Shown: positions 34,701-43,811, counted from the stretch's first letter. The stretch is DNA of 64,000 nt from Loktanella sp. M215 (GCF_021735925.1 NZ_WMEA01000001.1:3130001-3194000), one strand, 5' to 3'. The notes: generated from the letters alone by a model not told the origin. A program made the numbers and translations.

Positions 34701-37700
34701 TGAACAACGTCGACCTGTGGATCGGCGGTCTGGCCGAAGAGCTGAACGAATTCGGCGGCATGCTGGGATCGACCTTCAACTTCATCTTCGAATACCAGAT
34801 GGAGCATCTGCAGACCGGCGACCGCTTCTATTATCTGAGCCGCACGCAGGGCACCAACCTGCTCAACCAGCTGGAACCCAACACCTTCACCGATCTGGTG
34901 ATGCGCAACTCTGACCTGTCCGATCCTCATGCGACGCACCTGAACGGGTCGCTTTTCGTCACGCCGGACTTCGTCTTCGAACTGGACCGCGGCATCGCAC
35001 AGCGGCACGGCACCGTCGATCCGACGCATGATGATCCCTTCCTTCAGATGATCGATCCCAAGGTCGAGCGCGACTATTCCAATACGGTCACCATCGACGG
35101 CCACGATTACGGCGGCACGATCCGGTTCTCTGGCGGCGAGCATGTCGTGCTGGGCGGCACCGAAGGCCGCGACAGCCTCTACGGCGACAAGGGCATCGAC
35201 ACCCTGTGGGGTGACGGCGACGACGACTATCTGAACGCGGGCATGGAATCCGACAACGTCTTTGGTGGTGCCGGCAACGACATCATCGAGGATCCCTTCG
35301 GCGACGACGTGCTGCGCGGCGGCGAAGGTGACGACGTCATCAGCGCCGGCTCCGGCCTTGACCTGATCTTCGGCGACGAGGGCAGCGACTTCATCATCAT
35401 GGGGATGGACGACAAGGAAGGCTTCGGCGGCGAGGACAACGACTTCATGCTGGGCGGCACCGGGAACGAGCTGGTGCAGGGCGGCGAAGGCGACGACTGG
35501 CTGGAAGGCGGCGACGGTTTCGACACGCTGGCCGGCGACAACTCTCAGCTGTTCTTCAACTCCACCATCGTCGGTCACGACGTGATGTGGGGCCAGGGCA
35601 ACGACACCGATTACGACGGTGAAAGCGGCGACGACATCATGCTGTCGGGCCCCGGCATCCAGCGTTTCAACGGGATGTTCGGCTTCGACTGGGCCATCGC
35701 CAAGCACGACACGCAGGGCGTCGATTTCGACTTCGGCATCCCGCTCTTCGTGAACGACCCCGGCTTCATCCTGCGCGACCGCTTCGATCTGGTCGAAGGC
35801 GGATCCGGCTGGAAATACGACGACGTGATCGCCGGCGACGACCGCGGCAACACCCGTGTCGACTTCGGTATCGATGCGGTGTGGGAAAAGCACCAGCTGG
35901 ACCAGGCGGGCATCGACCGGATCGAAGGTCTGGCCGAGTTGCTAAATGTCGTAGGCGTGGCGGGCGCGTCCTTCCGCGACGGCAACATCCTGCTGGGCGG
36001 TGACGGCAACGACCGGCTGCAGGGCAATGGCGGTTACGACATCCTCGACGGCGACGCCTGGATGAACGTGCGTCTGGCCATCGGCCCGGATGCCAACGGG
36101 GTGGAGGCTCCGGTCACCACGGCGGAAAGCCTGGCAGAACTGGTCCCCTACATGCTGAACGGCACGATCAAGCCTAGCCAGATCAGCATCGTGCGGGAAA
36201 TCCTGTATGACGAAACGCCGGACGACAATATCGACACCGCCATCTATCGCGGCACCCGCGCGGAATATCTGATCGAGGGCGCCGACACGATGATCATCGA
36301 CGGTCTGGAGGTGCAGGGCTTCTTTGGCTATGCCTTCGACGCCAACAACGATGGCTTCATCTCGATAATGGACCTCGACGACGGGATCACCGGCGCCACG
36401 GTCAACGGCACCCCGCTGATCAGCCGCAGTCTGGTGGTCGACGATACCGACAAGCTGCGCAACATCGAACATCTTGAATTCACGGACCGCACCCTTGTCG
36501 TCGGCTCTGACCAGATCCTTGGGATCGGGACAGTGGCGATCAACGATCCCACACCCTTTGACGACGGCACGACCATTCTGGTCACGCCCTATGTCGGGCA
36601 GGAACTGACGGCGACCCTGACCCTCGACCCCTCGATTTCCGCGCCGCTGGATGCGAACGGCAACCCGGTCGGGCTGACCTTCGAATGGCAGCAGAAGCTG
36701 GAAAACGGAAACACCGGCTGGCAGACCATCGGCACCGGCCTGACCTATGTGGTCCAGCCCGGCACTGCTGGGCAGCTGATGCGGGCGGTCGCAGTGTTCG
36801 AGACTGCGGGCGGCATCACCGAGCGGATCGGCGGTCCGGCCACGGATCTGGTCGAACGCCCCCTGTTCGTGAACGAGGAATCGCCAGCCGGCACCGTGGT
36901 CATCGACCGCGTTCCCTTCGACACCGCGGGTGCCCTCGTTCCCAGCCAGTACATCAGTCACGCCATCGTGCCGGGTCAGGATGCCGGTGGGCGCTTTGCC
37001 ATCGTGACGAACGGCCTCGATCCCAACGGCGCACCGCGCTATTCCATCGTGGTCGCGGACCCGGCGCCGGTCATGGATTACGAGATGCAGGATGCCTTCC
37101 AGACGGTCGACAACCAGTATCAGATCGTGGTCCAAAGCACCGATATCCGCGACGGCACCATCATCGACACGCGCCAGCTGACGGTGCTGCTGAACGACGT
37201 GGCAGAGGTGAACGTCGCACCGACCGACATTCAACTGAATGTCGTGGCCGCAGGCGATACCCTGCCCGATGTCGGCCTTCTGGGCACGCTGTCCACCACG
37301 GACGACAATGCGATCACCGGCTTTACCTACCAACTGGTGGGTGGCAGCGTCGGGTTCGCGGTCTCGCCGAGCGGTGAGGTGTCGCGGCTCGACACACCGC
37401 TGGACGCAGGCACGACCTATACCCTTGATATCCGGGTGACGGCCCCCGATGGTCTGACCCGGACCGAGACCTTCGTGCTGACCACCGGCGACAACGGCAA
37501 CAATGCCATCGTCTTCACTACGGCCAGCGATGCCGTGGGCTATGGCGGCAACGGTGCGGATGTCATCGTCGGCAACGTGGGCAACGATGCCCTGTTCGGT
37601 CAGGTTGCGCGCGACCAACTGTTCGGCGGTCTGGGCAACGACAGCCTCTACGGTGGTCGCGGGGTCGATGACCTCTTTGGCGGCGACGGCAACGATACTC

Positions 37701-39334
37701 TGATGGGTGACGAGGCCAACGACGCGATCTTCGGTGGCAACGGTGACGACCGGATCGTCTGGACGTCGCGCAACGGCGGCGGCATCGATGGTCACGACGT
37801 CATCGACGGTGGCGCGAACGATGCGGGTGGCGATACCTTCGTGCTGAACGGGCGGTCCGACATCTCGGAACTCTACCGCATCTACACACGCGCAGAGGCC
37901 ATCGCGGCCGGTGCGACGGAAGCCAGTCTGGCACCGGGCACCGAGATCGTCGTGACACGCGGCAACAACCTATCCTTCGATGTCCGCATCATCGCGGAAC
38001 TCGATAACATCGAGGAGATCGTGGTCAATCTGGCCCGCGTGACGCCGCTGACGCCGAACGGCGTCATCAACGGCAGCCGGATCGAGGTGATCGGCGACTT
38101 TACCGGTACCAGCCTGCGCCCGAACACGATCCACATCGACGGTGGCTCGGGAGACGATACGGTCGATATCTCGGCCCTGACCTCGGCCCACCGGATCGTC
38201 TTCAAGTCGAACGGCGGCCACGACACGGTGATCGGAACGCCGCGCCCGCAGGACGTGATCGACATGGGTGACACCCCGTTGCCCGATGCGCCCGTCGGGG
38301 TTCCGACCAGCACGACCGATGACACCGATCAGGATGACGACGACAGCGGTGAAAGCGGCAGTGACGATGGCGCGGACAATTCCGGCAATGACGGAGCTGA
38401 CAACGGATCAGACGGATCCGATGACGGCAGTGCAACCGGCAGCGGGTCGGACGATGAGGGGTCCGTTGACGACGACGGGGGTGACGACGCGACGTCTGAG
38501 CCTGTGTCTTCGGATCCTGTTGTTTTGGTTCCTGCGGTTGTGGACATGGTTTTGACGGGGACGGATGCGGGGGAGACTCTGGTGACCGAGACCGGGGCGG
38601 ATCATGTGTTTGGCGGCGGCGGCGATGACAACATCATCACGGGTGCTGGGGCGGACATGGTCTTTGGCGACGGCGGGAGTGACCGGATCTTTGCCGGCGA
38701 CGGGGCGGATTACGTCACCGGCGGGGCCGGAACGGATCTGGTCTTCGGCGGGGCCGGCGACGATACCTTCGTGGCGACTTATAGCGACGGCGATGACATC
38801 TATCATGGCGACGGTTTGGGGGGTGACAGCGGGTCGGACACGCTGGACATGGCGGCGATCAAGCTGGCCGTCACGGTCGATCTGGGGACCGACGGCAACA
38901 GCCGCGGCAGTGCCTACAGCGGCTGGACCGGGACCGATATCCTTTACGACATCGAGAATGTCGTGACCGGGTCCGGCGACGATGTCATCACCGCAAGCAC
39001 GGCCGTCAACGTGATCGACGGCGGGGCGGGCATGGATATCTTCCGCTTTACCAGTGCGGCGGCGGCGGACGGCGACACATTGTCGAGTTTCCAGCCCGGC
39101 GACACCATCGATCTGTCGCAGATCGACGCGATGGCCGGACAGGCCGGGGATCAGGCCTTCACCATCACCAGCGGCGCGCTGACCGGTGCGGGGCAACTCC
39201 TGATCTCGGAGGAGGTGCGCGACGGCCAGACCTTCACCTTGGTGCAGGGCACGGCGGACGATGACGCAGAGGCCGACTTCACCATCGCGATCCGCGGATC
39301 GCATCACCTGACCGCGGGCGACTTCAGCCTGTGA
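31727..39334 (+). CDS. Giant secreted animal-type haem peroxidase with RTX repeats (MopA-like)
   Basis: 2535 residues. The peroxidase domain spans roughly 40-1100. Aligned to myeloperoxidase by eye: distal Gln376, Asp379 and His380 (GQFFDHG), Arg674 and Glu677 (GRGNENIALT), EHNRL, proximal His796 (YRFGHS) and INIARGRETG. It is interrupted by a beta-sandwich-like insert (~175-335) and by three calcium loops DXNXDG-like at ~603-650. RTX nonapeptide blocks lie at ~1134-1271, ~1937-2009 and ~2278-2434, with a very acidic linker at ~2193-2261. No N-terminal signal: export by type I secretion, with the transporter downstream. The family resembles the Mn-oxidising peroxidase MopA. Confidence 0.9.
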   Translation: MATTDFNVNQDDLAFILRNIKVAEAHSGGMTLTAAIQAAYGVDANDANLLPAGLRTVTGVYNNLAPGKEMLGAADTPFPRITDPAFVNDPDGDSIDFDGPGGQPATVQGNYGIPGNVVDADPRTISNLIVNQTIDNPAAIAAWFSNPLALDAFHERYGPNAKPIDPKDAIVAITDPSFEATSLADGQAGVISNPLGNFTTAAPAGWTLTGGGGLFAPAATTTSAAGHTGGNVAYLQGGGSLSQNLSGVVLQTGGSVSLSLNVGDRTDIAWTGGEVRLVDANGVVLATAILPEPADGQWSSVTLDSGPVPATSNGLGVRLEIVNTGGNQFLIDNVAATALGANEVPLDNADIATIPNQSPDIGLSPGFNSWMTFFGQFFDHGLDLVTKADNGTVYIPLNPDDPLIKGDDGILGTADDLPPHLQFMAVTRAKVDANGNAENTTTPFIDQNQTYTSHPSHHVFLREYVMGNAMDGKGERPLATGHLLDGQQPGTIATWADVKAQAASMLGIALNDFDVHNAPLLVTDEYGEFVRGPNGYPMMVMTDGSLKEGNPAAPITTAGAVATGHQFLVDIAHHAGPGIVDPDHNPGTDNSVAQIADFDMIDANGDGVSDAADVTLLAGRLTDVTGDGVIDVADLADVNLDGVIDAADLVADDHNPLTYDDEMLDAHYLSGDGRGNENIALTAVHSVFHAEHNRLVEENKLTILESAAGGDVTFLNEWLLADVTEVPADTSTLVWDGERMFQAARFVTEMQYQHLVFEEFARRIQPNVDPFVFTNTPDMDPSIIAEFAHTVYRFGHSMLNDTVDRLDNDLNPLGGDHATLIEAFLNPQMFAASGADVGEIIANVVRGAVGDVGNEIDEFVVPALQSNLLGLPLDLAAINIARGRETGIKSLNEIRKELYNDYGHADLKPYTSWIDFAQHMKHPQSLVNFVAAYGTHAAITGATTLEEKRAAAWELITGTTLDGVPSANPLIADRLDFLNARGTYATAALGGMNNVDLWIGGLAEELNEFGGMLGSTFNFIFEYQMEHLQTGDRFYYLSRTQGTNLLNQLEPNTFTDLVMRNSDLSDPHATHLNGSLFVTPDFVFELDRGIAQRHGTVDPTHDDPFLQMIDPKVERDYSNTVTIDGHDYGGTIRFSGGEHVVLGGTEGRDSLYGDKGIDTLWGDGDDDYLNAGMESDNVFGGAGNDIIEDPFGDDVLRGGEGDDVISAGSGLDLIFGDEGSDFIIMGMDDKEGFGGEDNDFMLGGTGNELVQGGEGDDWLEGGDGFDTLAGDNSQLFFNSTIVGHDVMWGQGNDTDYDGESGDDIMLSGPGIQRFNGMFGFDWAIAKHDTQGVDFDFGIPLFVNDPGFILRDRFDLVEGGSGWKYDDVIAGDDRGNTRVDFGIDAVWEKHQLDQAGIDRIEGLAELLNVVGVAGASFRDGNILLGGDGNDRLQGNGGYDILDGDAWMNVRLAIGPDANGVEAPVTTAESLAELVPYMLNGTIKPSQISIVREILYDETPDDNIDTAIYRGTRAEYLIEGADTMIIDGLEVQGFFGYAFDANNDGFISIMDLDDGITGATVNGTPLISRSLVVDDTDKLRNIEHLEFTDRTLVVGSDQILGIGTVAINDPTPFDDGTTILVTPYVGQELTATLTLDPSISAPLDANGNPVGLTFEWQQKLENGNTGWQTIGTGLTYVVQPGTAGQLMRAVAVFETAGGITERIGGPATDLVERPLFVNEESPAGTVVIDRVPFDTAGALVPSQYISHAIVPGQDAGGRFAIVTNGLDPNGAPRYSIVVADPAPVMDYEMQDAFQTVDNQYQIVVQSTDIRDGTIIDTRQLTVLLNDVAEVNVAPTDIQLNVVAAGDTLPDVGLLGTLSTTDDNAITGFTYQLVGGSVGFAVSPSGEVSRLDTPLDAGTTYTLDIRVTAPDGLTRTETFVLTTGDNGNNAIVFTTASDAVGYGGNGADVIVGNVGNDALFGQVARDQLFGGLGNDSLYGGRGVDDLFGGDGNDTLMGDEANDAIFGGNGDDRIVWTSRNGGGIDGHDVIDGGANDAGGDTFVLNGRSDISELYRIYTRAEAIAAGATEASLAPGTEIVVTRGNNLSFDVRIIAELDNIEEIVVNLARVTPLTPNGVINGSRIEVIGDFTGTSLRPNTIHIDGGSGDDTVDISALTSAHRIVFKSNGGHDTVIGTPRPQDVIDMGDTPLPDAPVGVPTSTTDDTDQDDDDSGESGSDDGADNSGNDGADNGSDGSDDGSATGSGSDDEGSVDDDGGDDATSEPVSSDPVVLVPAVVDMVLTGTDAGETLVTETGADHVFGGGGDDNIITGAGADMVFGDGGSDRIFAGDGADYVTGGAGTDLVFGGAGDDTFVATYSDGDDIYHGDGLGGDSGSDTLDMAAIKLAVTVDLGTDGNSRGSAYSGWTGTDILYDIENVVTGSGDDVITASTAVNVIDGGAGMDIFRFTSAAAADGDTLSSFQPGDTIDLSQIDAMAGQAGDQAFTITSGALTGAGQLLISEEVRDGQTFTLVQGTADDDAEADFTIAIRGSHHLTAGDFSL

Positions 39335-39341
39335 TCCCGCA

Positions 39342-39372
39342 GGCCCCGGGCGGCGTCACGCCGCCCGGGGCC
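39342..39372 (+). terminator. Strong GC hairpin between peroxidase and exporter genes
   Basis: Perfect 14-bp stem (GGCCCCGGGCGGCG and complement) with a 3-base loop, starting 7 bases after the peroxidase stop. No T tract. Such intercistronic hairpins in RTX operons often reduce read-through so that substrate is made in excess over transporter. Confidence 0.7.
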
Positions 39373-39409
39373 CCCCACACGTCAGTCACATCACCTGAGG
39401 GGAAGCGTC

Positions 39410-41216
39410 ATGCGCGCAGGGGACACCAAAGACCACATCAAGATGAAGCAGGTGCAGAAGATCACCGCCGGGCTGAAGTCCGTGCTGGTCTATATCTTCG
39501 GTCTGTCGGGGATCATCAACATCCTGGCCCTGACCGGGTCGATCTACATGCTGCAGATCTATGACCGCGCGCTGGGCAGCGGCAGCATTCCGACACTGCT
39601 GACGCTGTCGGCGCTGGCGATCGGGCTCTACCTGTTCCAGGGGCTCTTCGACATCCTGCGCTCGCAGCTGCTGGTGCGGGTCGGGGCGCGGCTGGACCGG
39701 CAGATCGCCCCCCTCGCCCACCGCGTCGTCGTCGACATGCCGCGCTTTGGCTACAGCACCGCCGAGGCGCTGGAGCGGGGCCGCGACGTCGATACGGTGC
39801 GCGCCTTCCTCGGCAGTCAGGGGCCGGTCGCGATCTTCGACATTCCCTGGATGCCGGTCTTTCTGATCTTCGTCTACATGCTGCACCCGCTTCTGGGCGC
39901 GCTGACGCTGGGCGGCATGGTCGTGCTGGCGATGATCGCCGTCGTCACCGAACTGCTGACCCGCCGCCTGACCGGGGCCACGCAGGCGGCCGTGATCGCG
40001 CGCAATGCCATCGCGGAATCCAACGCCCGCAACGCCGATGTCATCAAGGCGATGGGCTTTGCCGGCCGCGCGGTGGAGCGGTTCACCGCGGCCAACCGCG
40101 ACCATCTGGACCTGCATACCAAGGCCAACGACATCTCGGGCACCTTCGGCGCGCTGTCGCGGGTGCTGCGGATGATCCTGCAGTCCGCGCTGCTGGGTCT
40201 GGGCGCCTATCTGACCATCACCGGCGATCTGTCGGCGGGGGCGATCATCGCCTCGTCCGTCGCCTCGTCGCGGGCGCTGGCGCCCATCGACATGGCGATC
40301 GGCAACTGGAAGCAGGTCGTGGGCGCCCGCGCCGCCTTTGCCCGCCTGAAGGAGACGGCCATCGCCACGGCCAGCGCCCCCCGCCCCGCTGTCTCTGCCC
40401 ACACCGGTCGGATCCCTGCGGCTGGACGCGATCACCGTGGCCGCCCCCGGATCGGGCCGGGTGCTGCTGGCGGATGTCACGATGGAACTGGTGGCCGGTC
40501 AGGCGCTGGGGATCATCGGGCCGTCGGGCAGCGGCAAGACGACGCTGGTCAAGGCGATGACCGGCATCATGCCGGTGCTGCGCGGGGCGGTCCGCCTTGA
40601 CGGCGCCGACCTGCCCCAGTGGCCCGAGGCCGAACTGGGCCGCTACACAGGCTATCTGCCGCAGGACGTCAGCCTGATGGACGCCACGATTGCCGAGAAC
40701 ATCGCGCGCTTTGCCGAACATCTGGACATGACGGCGATCGTCGCGGCAGCGCTGGCCGCGGGCGTGCACGAGATGATCGTGAAGATGCCCGACGGCTACC
40801 AGACGCGTCTGGGGGCGGGCGGCATCGCCCTGTCGGGCGGTCAGCGGCAGCGGATCGCACTGGCCCGCGCGCTTTACGGCGACCCGTTCCTGGTGGTGCT
40901 GGACGAGCCGAACTCCAACCTCGACACCGAGGGCGAGGCGGCCCTGACCGAAGCGGTGGCCAAGGTGCGCGCGCGCGGCGGCATCGTCGTCGTCATCGCG
41001 CACCGCCCTACGGCGCTGGCCGCGGTCAACATGGTCGCCGTCGTGCAGGGCGGGCGTCTGACCGCCTTCGGCCCGAAGGACGACATCATCGGGCCCAAGC
41101 CCGTCCCGCAACCCGCAGCAGACCGACCCGCAGCAGACAGGCCCGCCACAGACAGGCCCGCGGCGGCAGAGCCGCAGCCGATGGTCCTGCAACCGGCACA
41201 CCGGGTGACGGCATGA
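39410..41216 (+). pseudogene. Type I secretion permease/ATPase (PrtD-like), frameshifted at a C6 tract
   Basis: The first reading frame (39410 to ~40380) encodes the transmembrane domain: membrane helices from SVLVYIFGLSGIINILALTG onward and the conserved YMLQIYDRALGS. The ATPase half continues in another frame to 41216: SLRLDAITV, Walker A GPSGSGKTT, LSGGQRQRIALARAL, Walker B VVLDEPNSNLD and VIAHRP. Removing one C from the C6 run at 40377-40382 restores a single ~600-residue protein. The C-terminus has a repeated ADRPA stretch. It would export the two RTX proteins. Whether the shift is real, phase-variable or a sequencing error is open. Confidence 0.85.
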
Positions 41217-41905
41217 TCAAGGTCAAGAAGACACGGTCCGATGCGGATCAGAAAGACCCGTCGCAGCCCTACGGCTTTGACGACGGCGCACCGAAGGGCG
41301 GGTTGCCGCAGGCGATCGCCATGGCGGTCCTGTCGGTCGCCTTCTACCTGCGCTCAATGGTGAGCGGGCACACCGAAGCCGCCCGGCCCCAGACCGACGC
41401 AAGGCCGGACCAGCCGCGCCCCGCGGCGCCAGAGGATCCGCAGGTCGGCGCGGAACCCGTGGCGGCCGAGGCCGATGCGGCACCGGCGCAGGCCCCCTTC
41501 GTCGACCCCGATGCCACGGCCTTCATCGCGACCCTGTCGATCAGCACCGGCCGCAATGTCGTGTCACTGTTCCACAACACGGTGGCGCTGGACCGGGCGG
41601 GTCCGGGCGCGCTGCACGGCGGGACCGTCCCGCAGGCCGCAGGGGTCCAGACCTTCCACGGCGGCACTGCGCCGCACGCGAACAGCCTGCACCGCGGCGC
41701 TGACGTCGCAGGACCCGGCGGGCATGAGGCGCCACGTCCGGCCCCTGCCCCGCAGACGCCACACGCCCAGACACCACACGCCCAGACACCACACATCCAG
41801 ACCCCGGACCCCCAGGGACCCCGTGACCGACACGCCGGCACCGCCGGCGGTCCCGCCGGCCCGGCCCAACCGGGCGCCGGTGCGGCTGCGGTCCGTGACC
41901 CTTGA
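41213..41905 (+). CDS. N-terminal part of a second RTX-type protein (split reading frame)
   Basis: From ATG at 41213, overlapping the ABC transporter stop (ATGA). MIKVKKTRSDADQKDPSQPY leads to a hydrophobic stretch (QAIAMAVLSVAFYLRSMV), a Pro/Ala-rich linker, and ATLSISTGRNVVSLFHNTVA. After 15-bp repeats encoding QTPHA units, the frame runs out of coding character. The natural continuation is in the frame that encodes the downstream cadherin-like/RTX part; one extra C in the C5 run at 41809-41813 would explain this. It may instead be a separate gene overlapping the next one. Confidence 0.6.
   Translation: MIKVKKTRSDADQKDPSQPYGFDDGAPKGGLPQAIAMAVLSVAFYLRSMVSGHTEAARPQTDARPDQPRPAAPEDPQVGAEPVAAEADAAPAQAPFVDPDATAFIATLSISTGRNVVSLFHNTVALDRAGPGALHGGTVPQAAGVQTFHGGTAPHANSLHRGADVAGPGGHEAPRPAPAPQTPHAQTPHAQTPHIQTPDPQGPRDRHAGTAGGPAGPAQPGAGAAAVRDP
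41753..41812 (+). repeat. 15-bp tandem repeat, four units, encoding QTPHx
   Basis: Units at 41753, 41768, 41783 and 41798 (consensus CAGACACCACACGCC), the last degenerate and ending in the C5 run where the reading frame changes. They encode QTPHA-QTPHA-QTPHI-QTPDP. Slippage here would change linker length; the C run could change the frame. Confidence 0.75.
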
Positions 41906-43790
41906 CGACATTCTGGGCACCGGCGCGATCCTGATCGGCACCGCACACCTGCTGGAACATGTCAGCGATCCGGACGGCGACGTCCTGCGGGTCGTGGACA
42001 TCACCGCCTCCGCAGGCACGCTCATCCCGGTTGCGGGCGGGTTCCTCTATACGCCGGACCCCGGCTATGCCGGTGTCGTGCAACTTGCCTATCAGGTCAG
42101 CGACGGTCAGGCCGCGGTCGCGCAGATGGCGCACCTGAACATCCGCCCCGTGTGCAAGGACGGCACGGATGCAGCCGACGTCCTGACAGGGACCGATGGC
42201 GTGGACGTGATCGCCGGGGGCCGCGGCGATGACCAGATCGCGGCACAGGGCGGCGACGATGTCATCTACGGCGGCGACGGGGCCGACCGCATCCTTGGCG
42301 GGGCCGGCGACGATCTGATCTATGGCGGGGCGGGCGACGACATCATCTATGGCGAGGCCGGGCACGACCGGATCGACGGCGGCGCGGGCCACGACATGAT
42401 CTACGGTGGCGACGGGTCCGACGTCCTGACCGGCGGCGCGGGCGACGACGCGCTGTTCGGCGGCGCGGGCTCCGACATGATGGACGGCGGCACCGGTGAC
42501 GATGTCCTGTCCGACGGGGCCGGGTCCGATATCGTGACCGGCGGTGCGGGGTCGGACACCGTCATCGTCAGCGCAGACCGCGCCGACGACACCTTCCAGG
42601 GCGACGCACCCGAACCGGGCGTCGCACCGGACACAGGCGCCGTCGATACGCTCGACTTCAGCGCCGTGACCGCCCCCCTGTCCATCGACATGACCACAGG
42701 TGTGGCCGAGAGCACCGACAGCGGGCACGACAGTTTTGCCGGGTTCGAGGTCGTGATCGCGGGCCGTGGCGACGACGTCATCCGCGGCAGTGCGGCGGAC
42801 GAGGTGATATACGGTGCAGACGGCGCCGATGCGATCACCGGCGGGGCCGGCGATGACGCGCTGTTCGGCGGCACCGGCGACGATGTCCTGTCCGACGGGG
42901 CCGGGTCCGATATCGTGACCGGCGGTGCGGGGTCGGACACCGTCATCGTCAGCGCGGACCGCGCCGACGACACCTTCCAGGGCGACGCACCCGAACCGGG
43001 CGTCGCACCGGACACAGGCGCCGTCGATACGCTCGACTTCAGCGCCGTGACCGCCCCCCTGTCCATCGACATGACCACAGGTGTGGCCGACAGCACCGAC
43101 AGCGGGCACGACAGTTTTGCCGGGTTCGAGGTCCTGATCGCGGGTCGCGGCGACGACGTCATCCGCGGCAGTGCGGCAGACGAGACCGTCGTGGACGGCG
43201 CGGGCCGCGATACCGTCACGCTGGCGGAGGGCCGCGACCGGATGGTCGTCACGCAGGACATGTCGGCGGACAGCTTCGACGGCGGTGCGGGTCAGGATAC
43301 GCTGGATCTGTCGCAGATCGAGGGCCCCGTCGTGGCCGACCTCAGCACCGGGCGCGTCGCAGGCGTCACCGGCCCCGCGGACAGCTTTGACAGCTTCGAG
43401 GTCATCATCGGCACCACAGGCGGCGACCGGTTCATCATCGGCGACGGGTCCGTGACCCTGACCGGCGGTGCTGGCGACGACGTCTATTGCTTCAACACGG
43501 TCGATGGCATCGCGCAGAATACCGCGACGATCACCGACTTCGGCATCGGCGATGCGATCGAGACGCGGATCTGGCGCTTCTTCGAGGACGACGGGCGCGA
43601 CGATCACGGCGGCCTGCGCCTCGATGGCGCAGCACCGCCCGACACGCTGCGGCCGCTCAACCTCAGCTTCAGCTACGAGACCGGCACCGATGGCGACACC
43701 ACCCGGATCGACATCCACGAGGATGACATGTTCGACGCCTTCATCACCCTGACGGGCCACCACGTCCTGATCCTGCACGATGCCCTTTGA
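41823..43790 (+). CDS. RTX calcium-binding protein with cadherin-like domain (main part)
   Basis: About 655 residues if begun at GTG 41823, though probably the continuation of the frame starting at 41213. It begins with a cadherin-like/tandem-95-type domain (LLEHVSDPDGDVLRVVDITA; GGFLYTPDPGYAGVVQLAYQ). A long RTX block follows with GGXGXDXUX nonapeptides (GGAGDDLIYGGAGDDIIYGE). Two near-identical 318-base segments encode VLSDGAGSDIVTGGAGSDTV repeats. The C-terminus (TRIDIHEDDMFDAFITLTGH) resembles type I secretion signal regions. It lies between the exporter ATPase and the HlyD adaptor and is probably a substrate of that exporter. Confidence 0.8.
   Translation: MTDTPAPPAVPPARPNRAPVRLRSVTLDDILGTGAILIGTAHLLEHVSDPDGDVLRVVDITASAGTLIPVAGGFLYTPDPGYAGVVQLAYQVSDGQAAVAQMAHLNIRPVCKDGTDAADVLTGTDGVDVIAGGRGDDQIAAQGGDDVIYGGDGADRILGGAGDDLIYGGAGDDIIYGEAGHDRIDGGAGHDMIYGGDGSDVLTGGAGDDALFGGAGSDMMDGGTGDDVLSDGAGSDIVTGGAGSDTVIVSADRADDTFQGDAPEPGVAPDTGAVDTLDFSAVTAPLSIDMTTGVAESTDSGHDSFAGFEVVIAGRGDDVIRGSAADEVIYGADGADAITGGAGDDALFGGTGDDVLSDGAGSDIVTGGAGSDTVIVSADRADDTFQGDAPEPGVAPDTGAVDTLDFSAVTAPLSIDMTTGVADSTDSGHDSFAGFEVLIAGRGDDVIRGSAADETVVDGAGRDTVTLAEGRDRMVVTQDMSADSFDGGAGQDTLDLSQIEGPVVADLSTGRVAGVTGPADSFDSFEVIIGTTGGDRFIIGDGSVTLTGGAGDDVYCFNTVDGIAQNTATITDFGIGDAIETRIWRFFEDDGRDDHGGLRLDGAAPPDTLRPLNLSFSYETGTDGDTTRIDIHEDDMFDAFITLTGHHVLILHDAL
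42486..43184 (+). repeat. 318-bp near-identical duplication within the RTX gene
   Basis: 42486-42803 and 42867-43184 match almost base for base, offset 381 bases (127 codons), with a few synonymous or conservative changes (e.g. VAES versus VADS). The two copies encode one RTX motif group plus a DTLDFSAVTAPLSIDMTTG module. The near identity suggests a recent duplication or gene conversion. Confidence 0.85.
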
Positions 43791-43811
43791 TCTGACCAAC
43801 GGAGAGACACG

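Noticed and set aside
41753..41812. CRISPR-like short repeats
   Set aside because: Direct 15-bp tandem units without spacers, in frame within a coding region, and no cas genes. No CRISPR array seen in the window.
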